DNA from: Gammaproteobacteria bacterium | GTDB lineage: Bacteria; Pseudomonadota; Gammaproteobacteria; Thiohalomonadales; Thiohalomonadaceae | Direction of reading: 5' to 3' | DNA: 6,266 bases | Assembly (NCBI GenBank): GCA_015232955.1 | Contig: JADFYS010000121.1 | Location: 1 to 6,266 of the forward strand | In this document: positions 1 through 6,062 of the stretch, in pieces | Layout: each line of letters begins with the position of its first letter | How positions within the stretch are numbered: the first letter of the stretch is position 1 | The notes under the pieces: model-generated | Told to the model about the DNA's origin: nothing | Databases searched by the model: none | The model's input: the letters and a program-made list of their open reading frames with translations, nothing else | Program-made: the position numbers and the translations under genes

Positions 1-177
1 GCCAAGAATACGGAAACTGGGGCACATCACCCCTTTACGCTCAGGCTGCTCACAGAGGCCGCTCTTAATACAGACTGCAACCGCACGGGCGAAGTCCCCC
101 CCCTGCTTGGGAATATCGGCATAGGCGTCACCAAGCCCAGCATCCTGATAAGTAGACCAGTCGAGATAGGTTTTCAT
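1..177 (-). CDS. 4Fe-4S binding oxidoreductase-type protein, N-terminal part (cut by window edge)
   Basis: This 59-codon open frame begins at ATG 177-175 with MKTYLDW and runs off the window. Cysteines at residues 36, 42 and 52, the last in an M-C-P-S-F-R motif, resemble the Fe-S segment of FAD-linked oxidase and glycolate/lactate-oxidase-type proteins (C..G.C...MCPS-Y/F-R). The pattern sits near the N-terminus, so this is probably a separate Fe-S protein or subunit rather than the tail of a flavoprotein. The substrate cannot be told from the fragment. It starts 27 nt after the ntrC stop, so co-transcription is plausible. The only upstream Shine-Dalgarno-like string is GAGG, about 13 nt from the ATG, which is rather far, so the start is likely but not certain. 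Family level is inferred from the motif alone. Confidence 0.6.
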   Translation of the reverse strand, partial: MKTYLDWSTYQDAGLGDAYADIPKQGGDFARAVAVCIKSGLCEQPERKGVMCPSFRILG

Positions 178-204
178 GTGATGTGTATGGCCTCGATGCT
201 GCGG

Positions 205-1650
205 TTACTCTTTGTAATTCAGCCCAAGATCATTTATTTTTCTTGTTAGCGTATTTCTTCCCCAACCCAACCGCTCTGCTGCCTTGGATCGCCTACCACC
301 ACAAATTTGCAGCGCAGCATCGATTAGGATCTCCTCAACTTGCGGGATAACGGTGTAGATGATGCGACCTTCACCTTGTAATAATTTCAGATCCACCTCT
401 TTTCTTAATGCCCGCATCCACGAACACGCTTCACTCTCCGCTTGCGCTTTCTCCCGTATCACCAGTTCTGGAGGTAAATCTTCCCGCTTCACCTCTTGTC
501 CTGGTGCCATTACGGTGATCCAGCGGCAGATATTTTCCAGCTGACGAACATTCCCCGGCCAATCCAGCTTCTGCAGATACTCCATCGTCTCATTGAGGAT
601 CCTCTTAGGCTCGGCTTTCAATTCCTTGGAGATGCTACGGAGGAAATGAGCGGTGAGTAGAGGAATGTCCTCTTTCCTTTCGCGTAACGCTGGAACATGG
701 ATCCGAATAACATTAAGACGATGAAAAAGATCCGCTCGAAACAGCCCTTCTTCGACCCGTTTCTCGAGGTTCTGGTGTGTTGCTGCTAATATTCTGACAT
801 CCACGGTTACCGGACGATGTCCACCCACTCGATAAAACTCTCCATCAGACAAGACTCTTAAAAGTCTGGTCTGCAGCTCAGCGGGCATATCTCCTATCTC
901 ATCCAGAAAAAGTGTTCCACCGTCAGCTTGTTGAAAGCGGCCCTCTCTTGCGCTTTGTGCGCCCGTGAACGCACCTCTTTCATGTCCAAACAGTTCTGAC
1001 TCCAAGAGATCTTTTGGTATCGCTGCAGTGTTTATGGCTATAAAAGGGGCATCTCGCCTTGGGCTGTGGCGGTGAAGTGCATGCGCTACCAGCTCCTTCC
1101 CTGTTCCCGACTCTCCTGTGATTAAGACACTGATATTCGATGTCGAGAGGCGGCCGATGGATCGAAACACCTCTTGCATTGACGGTGCCTCACCAATGAT
1201 CTCCTGTTGACGGGATGAGCTTTTCTGCTCTTTCTGCCCCTCTTCACTCTCTGCAACTGTCGCCACTTTTCTGTTCTTACGGCTAAACTCAACAGCACGA
1301 TTTGCCAGGCTAACAGCTGAATCGATATCGAATGGTTTGGGCAGATACTCAAAGGCGCCTTCGCGGTATGAAGATACGGCACTATCAAGATCTGAATAGG
1401 CGGTCATTATAATCACCGGTATTTCGGGATATTGACGGTTGAGGAGTGATAGCAGCTCTATACCGCTTATTCCCGGCATCTTGATATCCGTCATAATCAC
1501 ATCAGGTTTCGACCGTGGTAGAGCAGAGAGCGCATCATCACCACTTTCAAAACACTTTACATGCATACTCCCCTGCTTAAGTGCTTTTTCCAGCACCCAG
1601 CGAATCGATCGGTCATCATCCACAACCCATACAACAGGTAGTTGCTTCAT
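205..1650 (-). CDS. ntrC: Nitrogen regulation response regulator NtrC (NR(I)), sigma-54 activator
   Basis: NtrC is the cytoplasmic response regulator that, once phosphorylated by NtrB, oligomerises and uses ATP to open sigma-54 promoters such as that of glnA. The 481-residue product (E. coli NtrC is 469) has all three domains. The receiver (about 5-120) has acidic D11-D13, phosphoacceptor D55, T83 and K105. The AAA+ domain (about 150-380) has Walker A GESGTGKE at 179-186, the sigma-54 contact loop GAFTGA at 226-231 and Walker B GGTLFLDE at 244-251. The Fis-type helix-turn-helix lies in the last 30 or so residues, including GWGRNTLTRK. I chose ATG 1650 because AAGGAG sits 6 nt upstream and the protein then starts like E. 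coli NtrC (VVWVVDDDRSIRW). The frame is open 14 codons further, to a TTG at 1692, but that extension matches nothing in the family. It is separated from ntrB by an unusually long 207-bp spacer. Confidence 0.97.
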   Translation of the reverse strand: MKQLPVVWVVDDDRSIRWVLEKALKQGSMHVKCFESGDDALSALPRSKPDVIMTDIKMPGISGIELLSLLNRQYPEIPVIIMTAYSDLDSAVSSYREGAFEYLPKPFDIDSAVSLANRAVEFSRKNRKVATVAESEEGQKEQKSSSRQQEIIGEAPSMQEVFRSIGRLSTSNISVLITGESGTGKELVAHALHRHSPRRDAPFIAINTAAIPKDLLESELFGHERGAFTGAQSAREGRFQQADGGTLFLDEIGDMPAELQTRLLRVLSDGEFYRVGGHRPVTVDVRILAATHQNLEKRVEEGLFRADLFHRLNVIRIHVPALRERKEDIPLLTAHFLRSISKELKAEPKRILNETMEYLQKLDWPGNVRQLENICRWITVMAPGQEVKREDLPPELVIREKAQAESEACSWMRALRKEVDLKLLQGEGRIIYTVIPQVEEILIDAALQICGGRRSKAAERLGWGRNTLTRKINDLGLNYKE

Positions 1651-1683
1651 CTTGTGCTCCTTCAATCTAAATTCCCTATTCTC

Positions 1684-1836
1684 TATACCCAAGATACCTG
1701 GAGACTCTGGATTTCAGGGAGTCGGGAAGCGTGGCTATTCAAGGCATGAAGTCGCATGAATAGCCATTCGATTCAAACTCTTCATAACGCATAAGTCGGC
1801 TTTCTCGAACCAGCGTTTTCAGGGTGCTTGGGTATA
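1684..1836. repeat. Nested inverted-repeat element between ntrB and ntrC
   Basis: The outer arms are 1684-1710 (plus) and 1810-1836 (minus). Read as inverted copies they match at 21 of 27 positions, including ten in a row (TATACCCAAG); a gapped alignment continues inward at lower identity to about 1725 and 1796. Nested inside is a perfect 10-bp inverted repeat, TGGCTATTCA at 1732-1741 and TGAATAGCCA at 1757-1766, with a 15-nt loop. A shorter hairpin (GACTC/GAGTC, 1703-1723) lies within one arm. The outer and inner palindromes have centres about 12 bp apart, so the structure is asymmetric. The layout resembles a small palindromic intergenic repeat (MITE or REP-like), or a folded RNA spacer. 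Multiple genomic copies, which would settle this, cannot be seen here. No T-run follows the hairpins, so they do not look like intrinsic terminators. Confidence 0.5.
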
Positions 1837-1861
1837 CGCAGAGCCAATCTTCAAGCTTCAC
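1739..1861 (-). CDS. Possible 40-residue small ORF overlapping the ntrB stop
   Basis: A GTG at 1861-1859 overlaps the ntrB TGA by the sequence GTGA and opens a 40-codon frame ending in TGA at 1741-1739. The predicted product begins MKLEDWLCVYPSTLK and ends NGYSCDFMP. It has no motif that I recognise, and no signal peptide or membrane segment. The overlap geometry would allow translational coupling to ntrB. Against it, an open frame this long is not rare by chance, the start is GTG, and most of the frame lies in the inverted-repeat element, so it may be an accidental reading of repeat DNA. I list it as a low-confidence hypothetical. Confidence 0.15.
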   Translation of the reverse strand: MKLEDWLCVYPSTLKTLVRESRLMRYEEFESNGYSCDFMP

Positions 1862-2949
1862 TTCAGTTCATGATTGAGGATCGGGATTAGAATCGAGAAC
1901 CGAGTCTGCCCTGGATAGCTGTCCCACTCAATCATGCCCCCATTCAGGTTAACCAATGATTGTGCTATCGGTAATCCCAAACCACTCCCCTGCTCTTTAC
2001 CTGTGACCATGGGTAAAAACAGACTTTTTCCCATCACTTCATCTACTCCGGGGCCATTATCGATTACATCGATTTTTGCAACTAATCGGTGCATTTTTGC
2101 ACCAATAGTATACTGTCGCAGAGAGCGGCTTTTTAAGGTAATTCTGCCTCCTTTTGGTGCAACCGCCTGTAACGCATTACGCACCAGATTTAAAACTGCT
2201 TGAATCAAGTGGTCTTTATCAAAAATAATTGTTGGGATACTTGGATCATAATCCCGTATCAATTCAATCCCTTGTTCAGATTCAGCACTAATCACCTGAC
2301 GAACCCGCTCCAGCACTTCATGAAGATTGATATTCTGTTGTCTACTCGGAGTTTTGGGACCAAGCATTCGATCAATCAACGCTTTTAGACGATCAGCCTC
2401 TTCAACAATGATCTGGGTATACTCCTTAAGCTCATCGCTCTGCAGCTCTCGCTCCAGCAGTTGTGCAGCTCCACGCAGACCACCCAGTGGGTTCTTAATC
2501 TCATGCGCTAAACCTCTAACCAGTGCGCGGGTAGCATACTGCTGAGCAACCAAACCCTCTTCACGACTGGCACGAAGCTGGTGCTCAATTCGAACGATCT
2601 CAATTAAAAGATCGGGGCTAGGTTGATCATGAACAGAGATGGGTGTTACCAAAAAGTTGACCGGTTCATAGCTGCCCGATCCAAGATAGAGCGTGACTCC
2701 TCTCCTGCGGACAGTAATGTGGTCGCATTTCACTTCTTCAATTGTCTGAAGTAGCCCTTCATCGCGAATCACCTCTTGTATCTGCAAACCAAGAACATGG
2801 TGGGCACTGGTTTTTAACAAGATCTCTGCAGAGTTGTTGATATAGAGGACGGTTCCCGCTCCATTCAGTTGCAAAATTACAGTACAAATATGATCGAGAA
2901 GATGACTAAAATTCTGTGAAAGTCCCTTTTTCTTTTTAGATAGTCCCAT
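1858..2949 (-). CDS. ntrB: Nitrogen regulation sensor histidine kinase/phosphatase NtrB (NR(II))
   Basis: NtrB is the cytoplasmic kinase that phosphorylates NtrC when nitrogen is short and, with PII protein, dephosphorylates it when nitrogen is plentiful. The 363-residue product (E. coli NtrB is 349) has a PAS-like sensor domain (about 12-125). The H box VRGLAHEIKNPLGGLRGA has the phosphorylated histidine at 149. The ATPase boxes follow: N box NLVRNAL around 254-260, G1 DNGPGV around 297-302 and G2 GSGLGL at 321-326. No membrane segments are visible. ATG 2949 is chosen because AGGG lies 7 nt upstream. The frame is also open to GTG 2964 and TTG 2970, adding 5 or 7 residues, but those starts would sit almost on the upstream terminator. 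An unusual KKKK stretch follows the start. It lies 75 bp after the glnA stop, across the terminator, so most ntrB expression probably comes from readthrough or an unseen weak promoter. Confidence 0.96.
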   Translation of the reverse strand: MGLSKKKKGLSQNFSHLLDHICTVILQLNGAGTVLYINNSAEILLKTSAHHVLGLQIQEVIRDEGLLQTIEEVKCDHITVRRRGVTLYLGSGSYEPVNFLVTPISVHDQPSPDLLIEIVRIEHQLRASREEGLVAQQYATRALVRGLAHEIKNPLGGLRGAAQLLERELQSDELKEYTQIIVEEADRLKALIDRMLGPKTPSRQQNINLHEVLERVRQVISAESEQGIELIRDYDPSIPTIIFDKDHLIQAVLNLVRNALQAVAPKGGRITLKSRSLRQYTIGAKMHRLVAKIDVIDNGPGVDEVMGKSLFLPMVTGKEQGSGLGLPIAQSLVNLNGGMIEWDSYPGQTRFSILIPILNHELK

Positions 2950-2976
2950 TGAAATACCCTGCACAGTCAAAGAAAA

Positions 2977-2996
2977 ACGCCCCCAAATGGGGGCGT
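2977..2996 (-). terminator. Rho-independent terminator between glnA and ntrB
   Basis: On the minus strand a perfect 8-bp stem, ACGCCCCC with GGGGGCGT, closes a 4-nt loop (ATTT). It runs directly into TTTTCTTT, counting the T's after the stem. It begins 28 nt after the glnA stop and ends 27 nt before the ntrB ATG. A partial terminator at this place is known for the E. coli glnA-glnL-glnG operon, where it keeps glnA mRNA far more abundant than ntrBC mRNA. The same role is inferred here. Confidence 0.9.
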
Positions 2997-3024
2997 CTTA
3001 AACCTGCAGTAGACCCTTATCTTT

Positions 3025-4434
3025 TTAACAAGAGTAGTACATATCAAACTCAACTGGGTGAGTGGTCATGCGTAGACGGGTTACTTCTGTCATCTTTAAT
3101 TCGATAAATGCGTCAATCATATCATCAGAGAAGACCCCACCTGCGGTTAAGAACTCACGGTCAGCATTCAGGCAGTCAAGAGCTTGATCAAAACTGGAGC
3201 ATACTGTCGGGATTTTCGCCTTCTCTTCTTTCGGCAGATCATAAAGGTCTTTGTCCATCGCTTCACCAGGGTGAATTTTATTCAAAATTCCATCAAGACC
3301 GGCCATCAGAAAGGCGGAGAAGCAGAGATAAGGGTTGGCTGTTGGATCCCCAAAACGGACCTCTATACGCCGGCCTTTTGGGTTTTGGACATAGGGGATA
3401 CGAATCGCTGCAGAGCGGTTGCGTGCAGAGTAGGCCAACATCTCCGGTGCTTCAAAGCCAGGAACCAGTCGTTTATACGAGTTAGTTGAACTATTGGCAA
3501 AGGCGTTTAATGCACGCGCATGCTTGATAATTCCACCGATATAGTAGAGCGCAGACTCTGATAAACCGCCATACTCATTACCCGAAAAGATATTGGTCCC
3601 ACCCTTAGAGATCGATTGGTGAACATGCATTCCGCTACCGTTATCCCCTACCAGTGGCTTAGGCATAAAGGTTGCGGTTTTACCGTAGCTATGGGCAACA
3701 TTGTGAACACAGTACTTGAGGATTTGAACTTCGTCCGCCTTTTTTACCAAGGTATTCGGGCCGGTTCCAATCTCACATTGACCCGCGGTTGCAACCTCAT
3801 GGTGGTGAACTTCAACATAAAGTCCCATCTCCTGCATCGCCAAACACATTGCAGCACGCAGATCATGAAGTGAGTCTACCGGAGGTACAGGGAAATAACC
3901 CCCTTTCACCCCTGGGCGATGGCCCATATTGCCATCCGAATAGACCCGCTCACCATTCCACTCAGCCTCTTCTGAATCCACCTTATAGAAGCTTCCGCTA
4001 ATATCTGATCCCCAACGAACATCATCGAGAATGAAAAACTCAGGTTCCGGCCCAAAGAGAGCAGAATCCCCAACTCCGGTCGATTTCAGATACTCTTCAG
4101 CACGGGCTGCAACAGAGCGAGGATCACGCTCGTAACCCTGCATGGTGTTGGGTTCGATAATGTTACAGGTGATATTGACCATCGGCTCATCGGTGAAAGG
4201 ATCGACTACCGCAGTCGTAGGATCTGGCATCAGAATCATATCTGATTCATTAATTCCCTTCCAACCTTCAATCGATGAACCGTCAAACATTTTGCCATCT
4301 ACAAAGGTATCCTCACTAACTTCGCAGACTGGCACAGTGACATGCTGCTCTTTGCCGTGGGTATCAGTAAATCTAAAATCAAAAAACTTTGCGCCACTAT
4401 CTTTAATCAGTTTGAGAACGCTTTCTGCTGACAT
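3025..4434 (-). CDS. glnA: Glutamine synthetase, type I (GSI-beta, adenylylation-regulated)
   Basis: GlnA makes glutamine from glutamate, ammonium and ATP, the entry point of ammonium assimilation. It acts in the cytoplasm as a dodecamer. The 469-residue length equals that of E. coli GlnA including Met. Visible landmarks, numbered with Met, are D51 in MFDGSSIEGW, the metal-binding glutamates E130 and E132 in FGPEPEFFI, the NGSGMHVHQS segment, NRSAAIRIP, and RFGDPTANPYL. Y398 in DLYDLP is the adenylylation site (Tyr397 of the mature E. coli enzyme), so control by a GlnE-type adenylyltransferase is expected. The start is ATG 4434, preceded by GGAGG with a 4-nt spacer. No key residue is missing. 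It is first in the glnA-ntrB-ntrC cluster and is preceded by a sigma-54/NtrC promoter region. Confidence 0.99.
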   Translation of the reverse strand: MSAESVLKLIKDSGAKFFDFRFTDTHGKEQHVTVPVCEVSEDTFVDGKMFDGSSIEGWKGINESDMILMPDPTTAVVDPFTDEPMVNITCNIIEPNTMQGYERDPRSVAARAEEYLKSTGVGDSALFGPEPEFFILDDVRWGSDISGSFYKVDSEEAEWNGERVYSDGNMGHRPGVKGGYFPVPPVDSLHDLRAAMCLAMQEMGLYVEVHHHEVATAGQCEIGTGPNTLVKKADEVQILKYCVHNVAHSYGKTATFMPKPLVGDNGSGMHVHQSISKGGTNIFSGNEYGGLSESALYYIGGIIKHARALNAFANSSTNSYKRLVPGFEAPEMLAYSARNRSAAIRIPYVQNPKGRRIEVRFGDPTANPYLCFSAFLMAGLDGILNKIHPGEAMDKDLYDLPKEEKAKIPTVCSSFDQALDCLNADREFLTAGGVFSDDMIDAFIELKMTEVTRLRMTTHPVEFDMYYSC

Positions 4435-4438
4435 GGTT

Positions 4439-4448
4439 CCTCCGGAGG
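4439..4448 (-). promoter_or_regulatory. glnA Shine-Dalgarno within a 10-bp palindrome
   Basis: The ribosome binding site GGAGG is the right half of a perfect palindrome, CCTCCGGAGG, ending 4 nt before the glnA ATG. The left half CCTCC could pair with a Shine-Dalgarno sequence, although a palindrome without a loop cannot fold on itself tightly. The sequence fixes the glnA start; a regulatory role for the palindrome is speculative. Confidence 0.6.
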
Positions 4449-4485
4449 GTTAAATGGTCAGTATGTTGATCTGTGATGTTAGGTA

Positions 4486-4514
4486 GTGATGAGAAAATAT
4501 CACCTTCTGTGATA
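4486..4514 (-). promoter_or_regulatory. Overlapping alternative hairpins in the glnA leader
   Basis: Reading the minus strand, TATCAC (4514-4509) can pair with GTGATA (4503-4498) around a 5-nt loop, and this stem is followed directly by TTTTCTC. The same GTGAT (4503-4499) can instead pair with a downstream ATCAC (4490-4486) around an 8-nt loop. The two stems exclude each other, which is the geometry of a terminator/antiterminator pair. A third ATCAC lies at 4477-4473. The stems are short (5-6 bp, two GC pairs), so a real attenuator is uncertain. Confidence 0.25.
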
Positions 4515-4525
4515 GGTTCTCACTG

Positions 4526-4540
4526 ATGCAGGATCTGCAT
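4526..4540. promoter_or_regulatory. Hyphenated palindrome in the glnA leader (possible operator)
   Basis: ATGCAG and CTGCAT form a perfect 6-bp inverted repeat around 3 bp, a 15-bp symmetric site. It lies about +16 to +30 from the start predicted for the sigma-54 promoter. The spacing does not fit an NtrC site. It could bind another dimeric regulator or form a tiny hairpin. The protein is unknown. Confidence 0.3.
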
Positions 4541-4564
4541 TTTAATTTTCACTGTCCCTTCATA

Positions 4565-4581
4565 ACGCACGGATTATGCCA
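4565..4581 (-). promoter_or_regulatory. Sigma-54 (-24/-12) promoter of glnA
   Basis: TGGCATAATCCGTGCGT on the minus strand matches the sigma-54 pattern TGGCAC-N5-TTGC at 8 of 10 specified bases, with the invariant GG and GC at exactly the right spacing. It predicts transcription from an A near 4555 and a leader of about 120 nt. The position before glnA and the NtrC-like sites upstream match E. coli glnAp2, whose -12 element is also imperfect. An extended -10-like TGTTATGAT lies just upstream (about 4593-4601), but I see no good -35 for it. Confidence 0.75.
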
Positions 4582-4633
4582 TATTTCGAGCATCATAACA
4601 TCAAAGAGTTACAGGGCGTCGCCGCGGACAGAT

Positions 4634-4650
4634 TGTTCTATAGTGGTGCA
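4634..4650. promoter_or_regulatory. NtrC-type enhancer site, promoter-proximal
   Basis: TGCACCACTATAGAACA matches TGCAC-N7-GTGCA at 8 of 10 core bases, with a perfect left half and a degenerate right half. It is centred near 4642, about 87 bp upstream of the predicted glnA start. It lies 30 bp, close to three helical turns, from the second site at 4664-4680. The call rests mainly on pairing with that stronger site. Confidence 0.6.
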
Positions 4651-4663
4651 TAAATGAATCTTT

Positions 4664-4680
4664 CGCACTATTCGTGTGCA
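4664..4680. promoter_or_regulatory. NtrC-type enhancer site, promoter-distal
   Basis: TGCACACGAATAGTGCG matches TGCAC-N7-GTGCA at 9 of 10 core bases. It is centred near 4672, about 117 bp upstream of the predicted sigma-54 start. It overlaps the stop codon and the last codons of the upstream CDF gene, so one stretch of DNA serves as both coding sequence and enhancer. In E. coli the two strong glnA sites lie at about -140 and -108, with similar mutual spacing. Confidence 0.7.
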
Positions 4681-5828
4681 CAAAAATGGACACGGAGATC
4701 ATCGCAACCATCCACTTCCAAGGCAGATTTCTGCATCTGTTCCATTCTACTCCTTGCATCCGCGATGGACGAAAACTGCTCGAGATGCACTACAACGATG
4801 ACTTTAGTGCCAGAAGGGAGGTAATGAATTGAAAACTTACCCAGACCAGAACCGATGCCCAGTGAATGCCATTTCTCCAGGATATCATTAATAATCTCTT
4901 TGCGTGCCCGTAGTGGTTTATGCTCAACCTCACTCTGATCATCCTCAACATCGGTATGGACCACGGTATCTTCTACTGAGGTGACCTCTGATTGCAGTTT
5001 CCAACGCACCATTTCTGAAATAAAGTGCCCTTCCGAAACAGAAATCGCCGGCTCAACCTGAATATGCACATCGACAAAAGTTCTCCCCCCCATCGATCGC
5101 GTCCGTAATTCATGAAACCCTTTTACGCCATCAACCGACAGAATAACACCCTCTATTTTTTTAACCTCTTCACTATCTACCGCAGCCTCCATCAGCTCCT
5201 TCAGACTCTGAAGTATTAGCTCTCCTCCAATTTTGATAATCATAATACCTACACCTACTGCAGCATAGGCATCAAAAGAGGCGTAACCTAGCATTGTCCC
5301 TGCAATTCCTAATACCACAATTACTGAAGAGATGGAGTCAGAGCGAGCGTGCCACGCATTTGCTTTTAACAGCGTAGAGTGATGTTTTTCTGCAACTTTA
5401 ATCGTAATCCAGTACACCCACTCTTTGCTAAATATAGAGAATATTGCAATCATGAGTGCCCAGATACTCGGTTGCATTAATTTTTCAGGGTTAAGTATGC
5501 GCTGATAAGCATCCCACCCGATACCTATACCCACAATGGCCAACACCAGCCCCAGCGCCACTGTAGCCATTGTTTCGATTCGAGCATGGCCATAGGGGTG
5601 ATCTTCGTCCGGCGCCTTAGCACCCTGTTTACTCGACACTATCACGAGTACATTTGTAGCAAGATCGGAGAGAGAGTGGATGCCATCGGCAATTAACGCC
5701 TGAGAATTACCGATAAAACCAAAAATAAGTTTTAAAAAAGAGAGCAGGAGATCAATGCCGGTACCAATAGCGGTTACGCGGCGAATATCCTGATAGCGAT
5801 CACCATGGTGGTTGGCTGTTTCATTCAT
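4668..5828 (-). CDS. Cation diffusion facilitator (CDF) family metal efflux transporter with extra C-terminal domain
   Basis: This is probably an inner-membrane antiporter that exports divalent metal (zinc, cobalt, cadmium, iron or manganese) in exchange for protons. The 386-residue product has about six hydrophobic segments (roughly 20-40, 43-65, 87-108, 120-143, 165-182, 186-206). The intramembrane metal site reads H51-x3-D55 in helix 2 (ADGIHSLSD) and H160-x3-D164 in helix 5 (NAWHARSD), the arrangement seen in zinc-type CDFs. HPYGHARIET at 77-86 is a family signature. A cytoplasmic dimerisation domain follows (about 217-297, with FHELRTRSMGG and DVHIQVEP). Residues about 300-386 go beyond the usual 300 or so and look like a second, diverged copy of that fold. 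ATG 5828 has AAGGAG 6 nt upstream, inside the last codons of the preceding gene, with only 3 nt between the genes. Exact metal unknown. Confidence 0.9.
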   Translation of the reverse strand: MNETANHHGDRYQDIRRVTAIGTGIDLLLSFLKLIFGFIGNSQALIADGIHSLSDLATNVLVIVSSKQGAKAPDEDHPYGHARIETMATVALGLVLAIVGIGIGWDAYQRILNPEKLMQPSIWALMIAIFSIFSKEWVYWITIKVAEKHHSTLLKANAWHARSDSISSVIVVLGIAGTMLGYASFDAYAAVGVGIMIIKIGGELILQSLKELMEAAVDSEEVKKIEGVILSVDGVKGFHELRTRSMGGRTFVDVHIQVEPAISVSEGHFISEMVRWKLQSEVTSVEDTVVHTDVEDDQSEVEHKPLRARKEIINDILEKWHSLGIGSGLGKFSIHYLPSGTKVIVVVHLEQFSSIADARSRMEQMQKSALEVDGCDDLRVHFCAHE

Positions 5829-5831
5829 AAA

Positions 5832-6062
5832 CTACTCCTTGTTTACTCGAATTGAGATAGATATCTCACCGTTCTCTTCCAAGATCTGCTCAATATCGTG
5901 TCCATTTATCCTGCACCACGCCGGTATATCATGGAGAACACCTCGATCGGTGGCGACTACCTCTAATCTCTCCTTATTTTGAAGTTGAGATATTGCATCT
6001 TGTGCCTTGATGACCGGCATCGGACAGAAAAGTCGGCGTGCATCAATTTTATAAGTAGTCAT
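5832..6062 (-). CDS. TusA-family sulfur carrier protein
   Basis: TusA-family proteins are small cytoplasmic carriers that hold sulfur as a persulfide on a conserved cysteine and pass it to partners in tRNA thiolation, cofactor synthesis or sulfur oxidation. The 76-residue product has the family signature near its N-terminus, D7-A-R-R-L-F-C13-P-M-P, with C13 the sulfur-carrying residue. A DIPAWC segment lies where E. coli TusA has DIPGFC. ATG 6062 is chosen because it overlaps the upstream TGA as ATGA, the usual coupled arrangement. A GTG at 6071 would add three residues (MVD) but overlaps more and has no better Shine-Dalgarno. Neighbours suggest delivery of sulfur to the probable tRNA-thiolation enzyme encoded just upstream. 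It may not be the orthologue of E. coli TusA itself, so no symbol is given. Confidence 0.9.
   Translation of the reverse strand: MTTYKIDARRLFCPMPVIKAQDAISQLQNKERLEVVATDRGVLHDIPAWCRINGHDIEQILEENGEISISIRVNKE

Noticed and set aside
1651..1692. Possible 14-residue N-terminal extension of NtrC from a TTG at 1692
   Set aside because: ATG 1650 has an ideal AAGGAG 6 nt upstream and gives the conserved NtrC N-terminus; the extension has no family support.
1684..1710. A -10-like TATAGA before ntrC as an ntrC promoter
   Set aside because: No acceptable -35 element lies at the required spacing, so I could not support a promoter here.
1439..1759. Plus-strand open frame of about 106 codons
   Set aside because: It runs antisense to ntrC, has no recognisable protein features or coherent start context, and mirrors the strongly supported minus-strand gene. 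The other plus-strand frames are rejected for the same reason.
1780..1791. 12-nt exact direct repeat CTTCATAACGCA shared with 4558-4569, both in spacers upstream of ntrC and glnA
   Set aside because: About one 12-mer repeat is expected by chance in a window this size. At the ntrC copy there is no GG at the -24 position, so it is not a second sigma-54 promoter.
4641..4670. TAGTG...CACTA inverted repeat after the CDF gene as a terminator
   Set aside because: The arms are only 5 bp with a 20-nt loop and no T-run follows; the matches are better explained by the NtrC-type half-sites.
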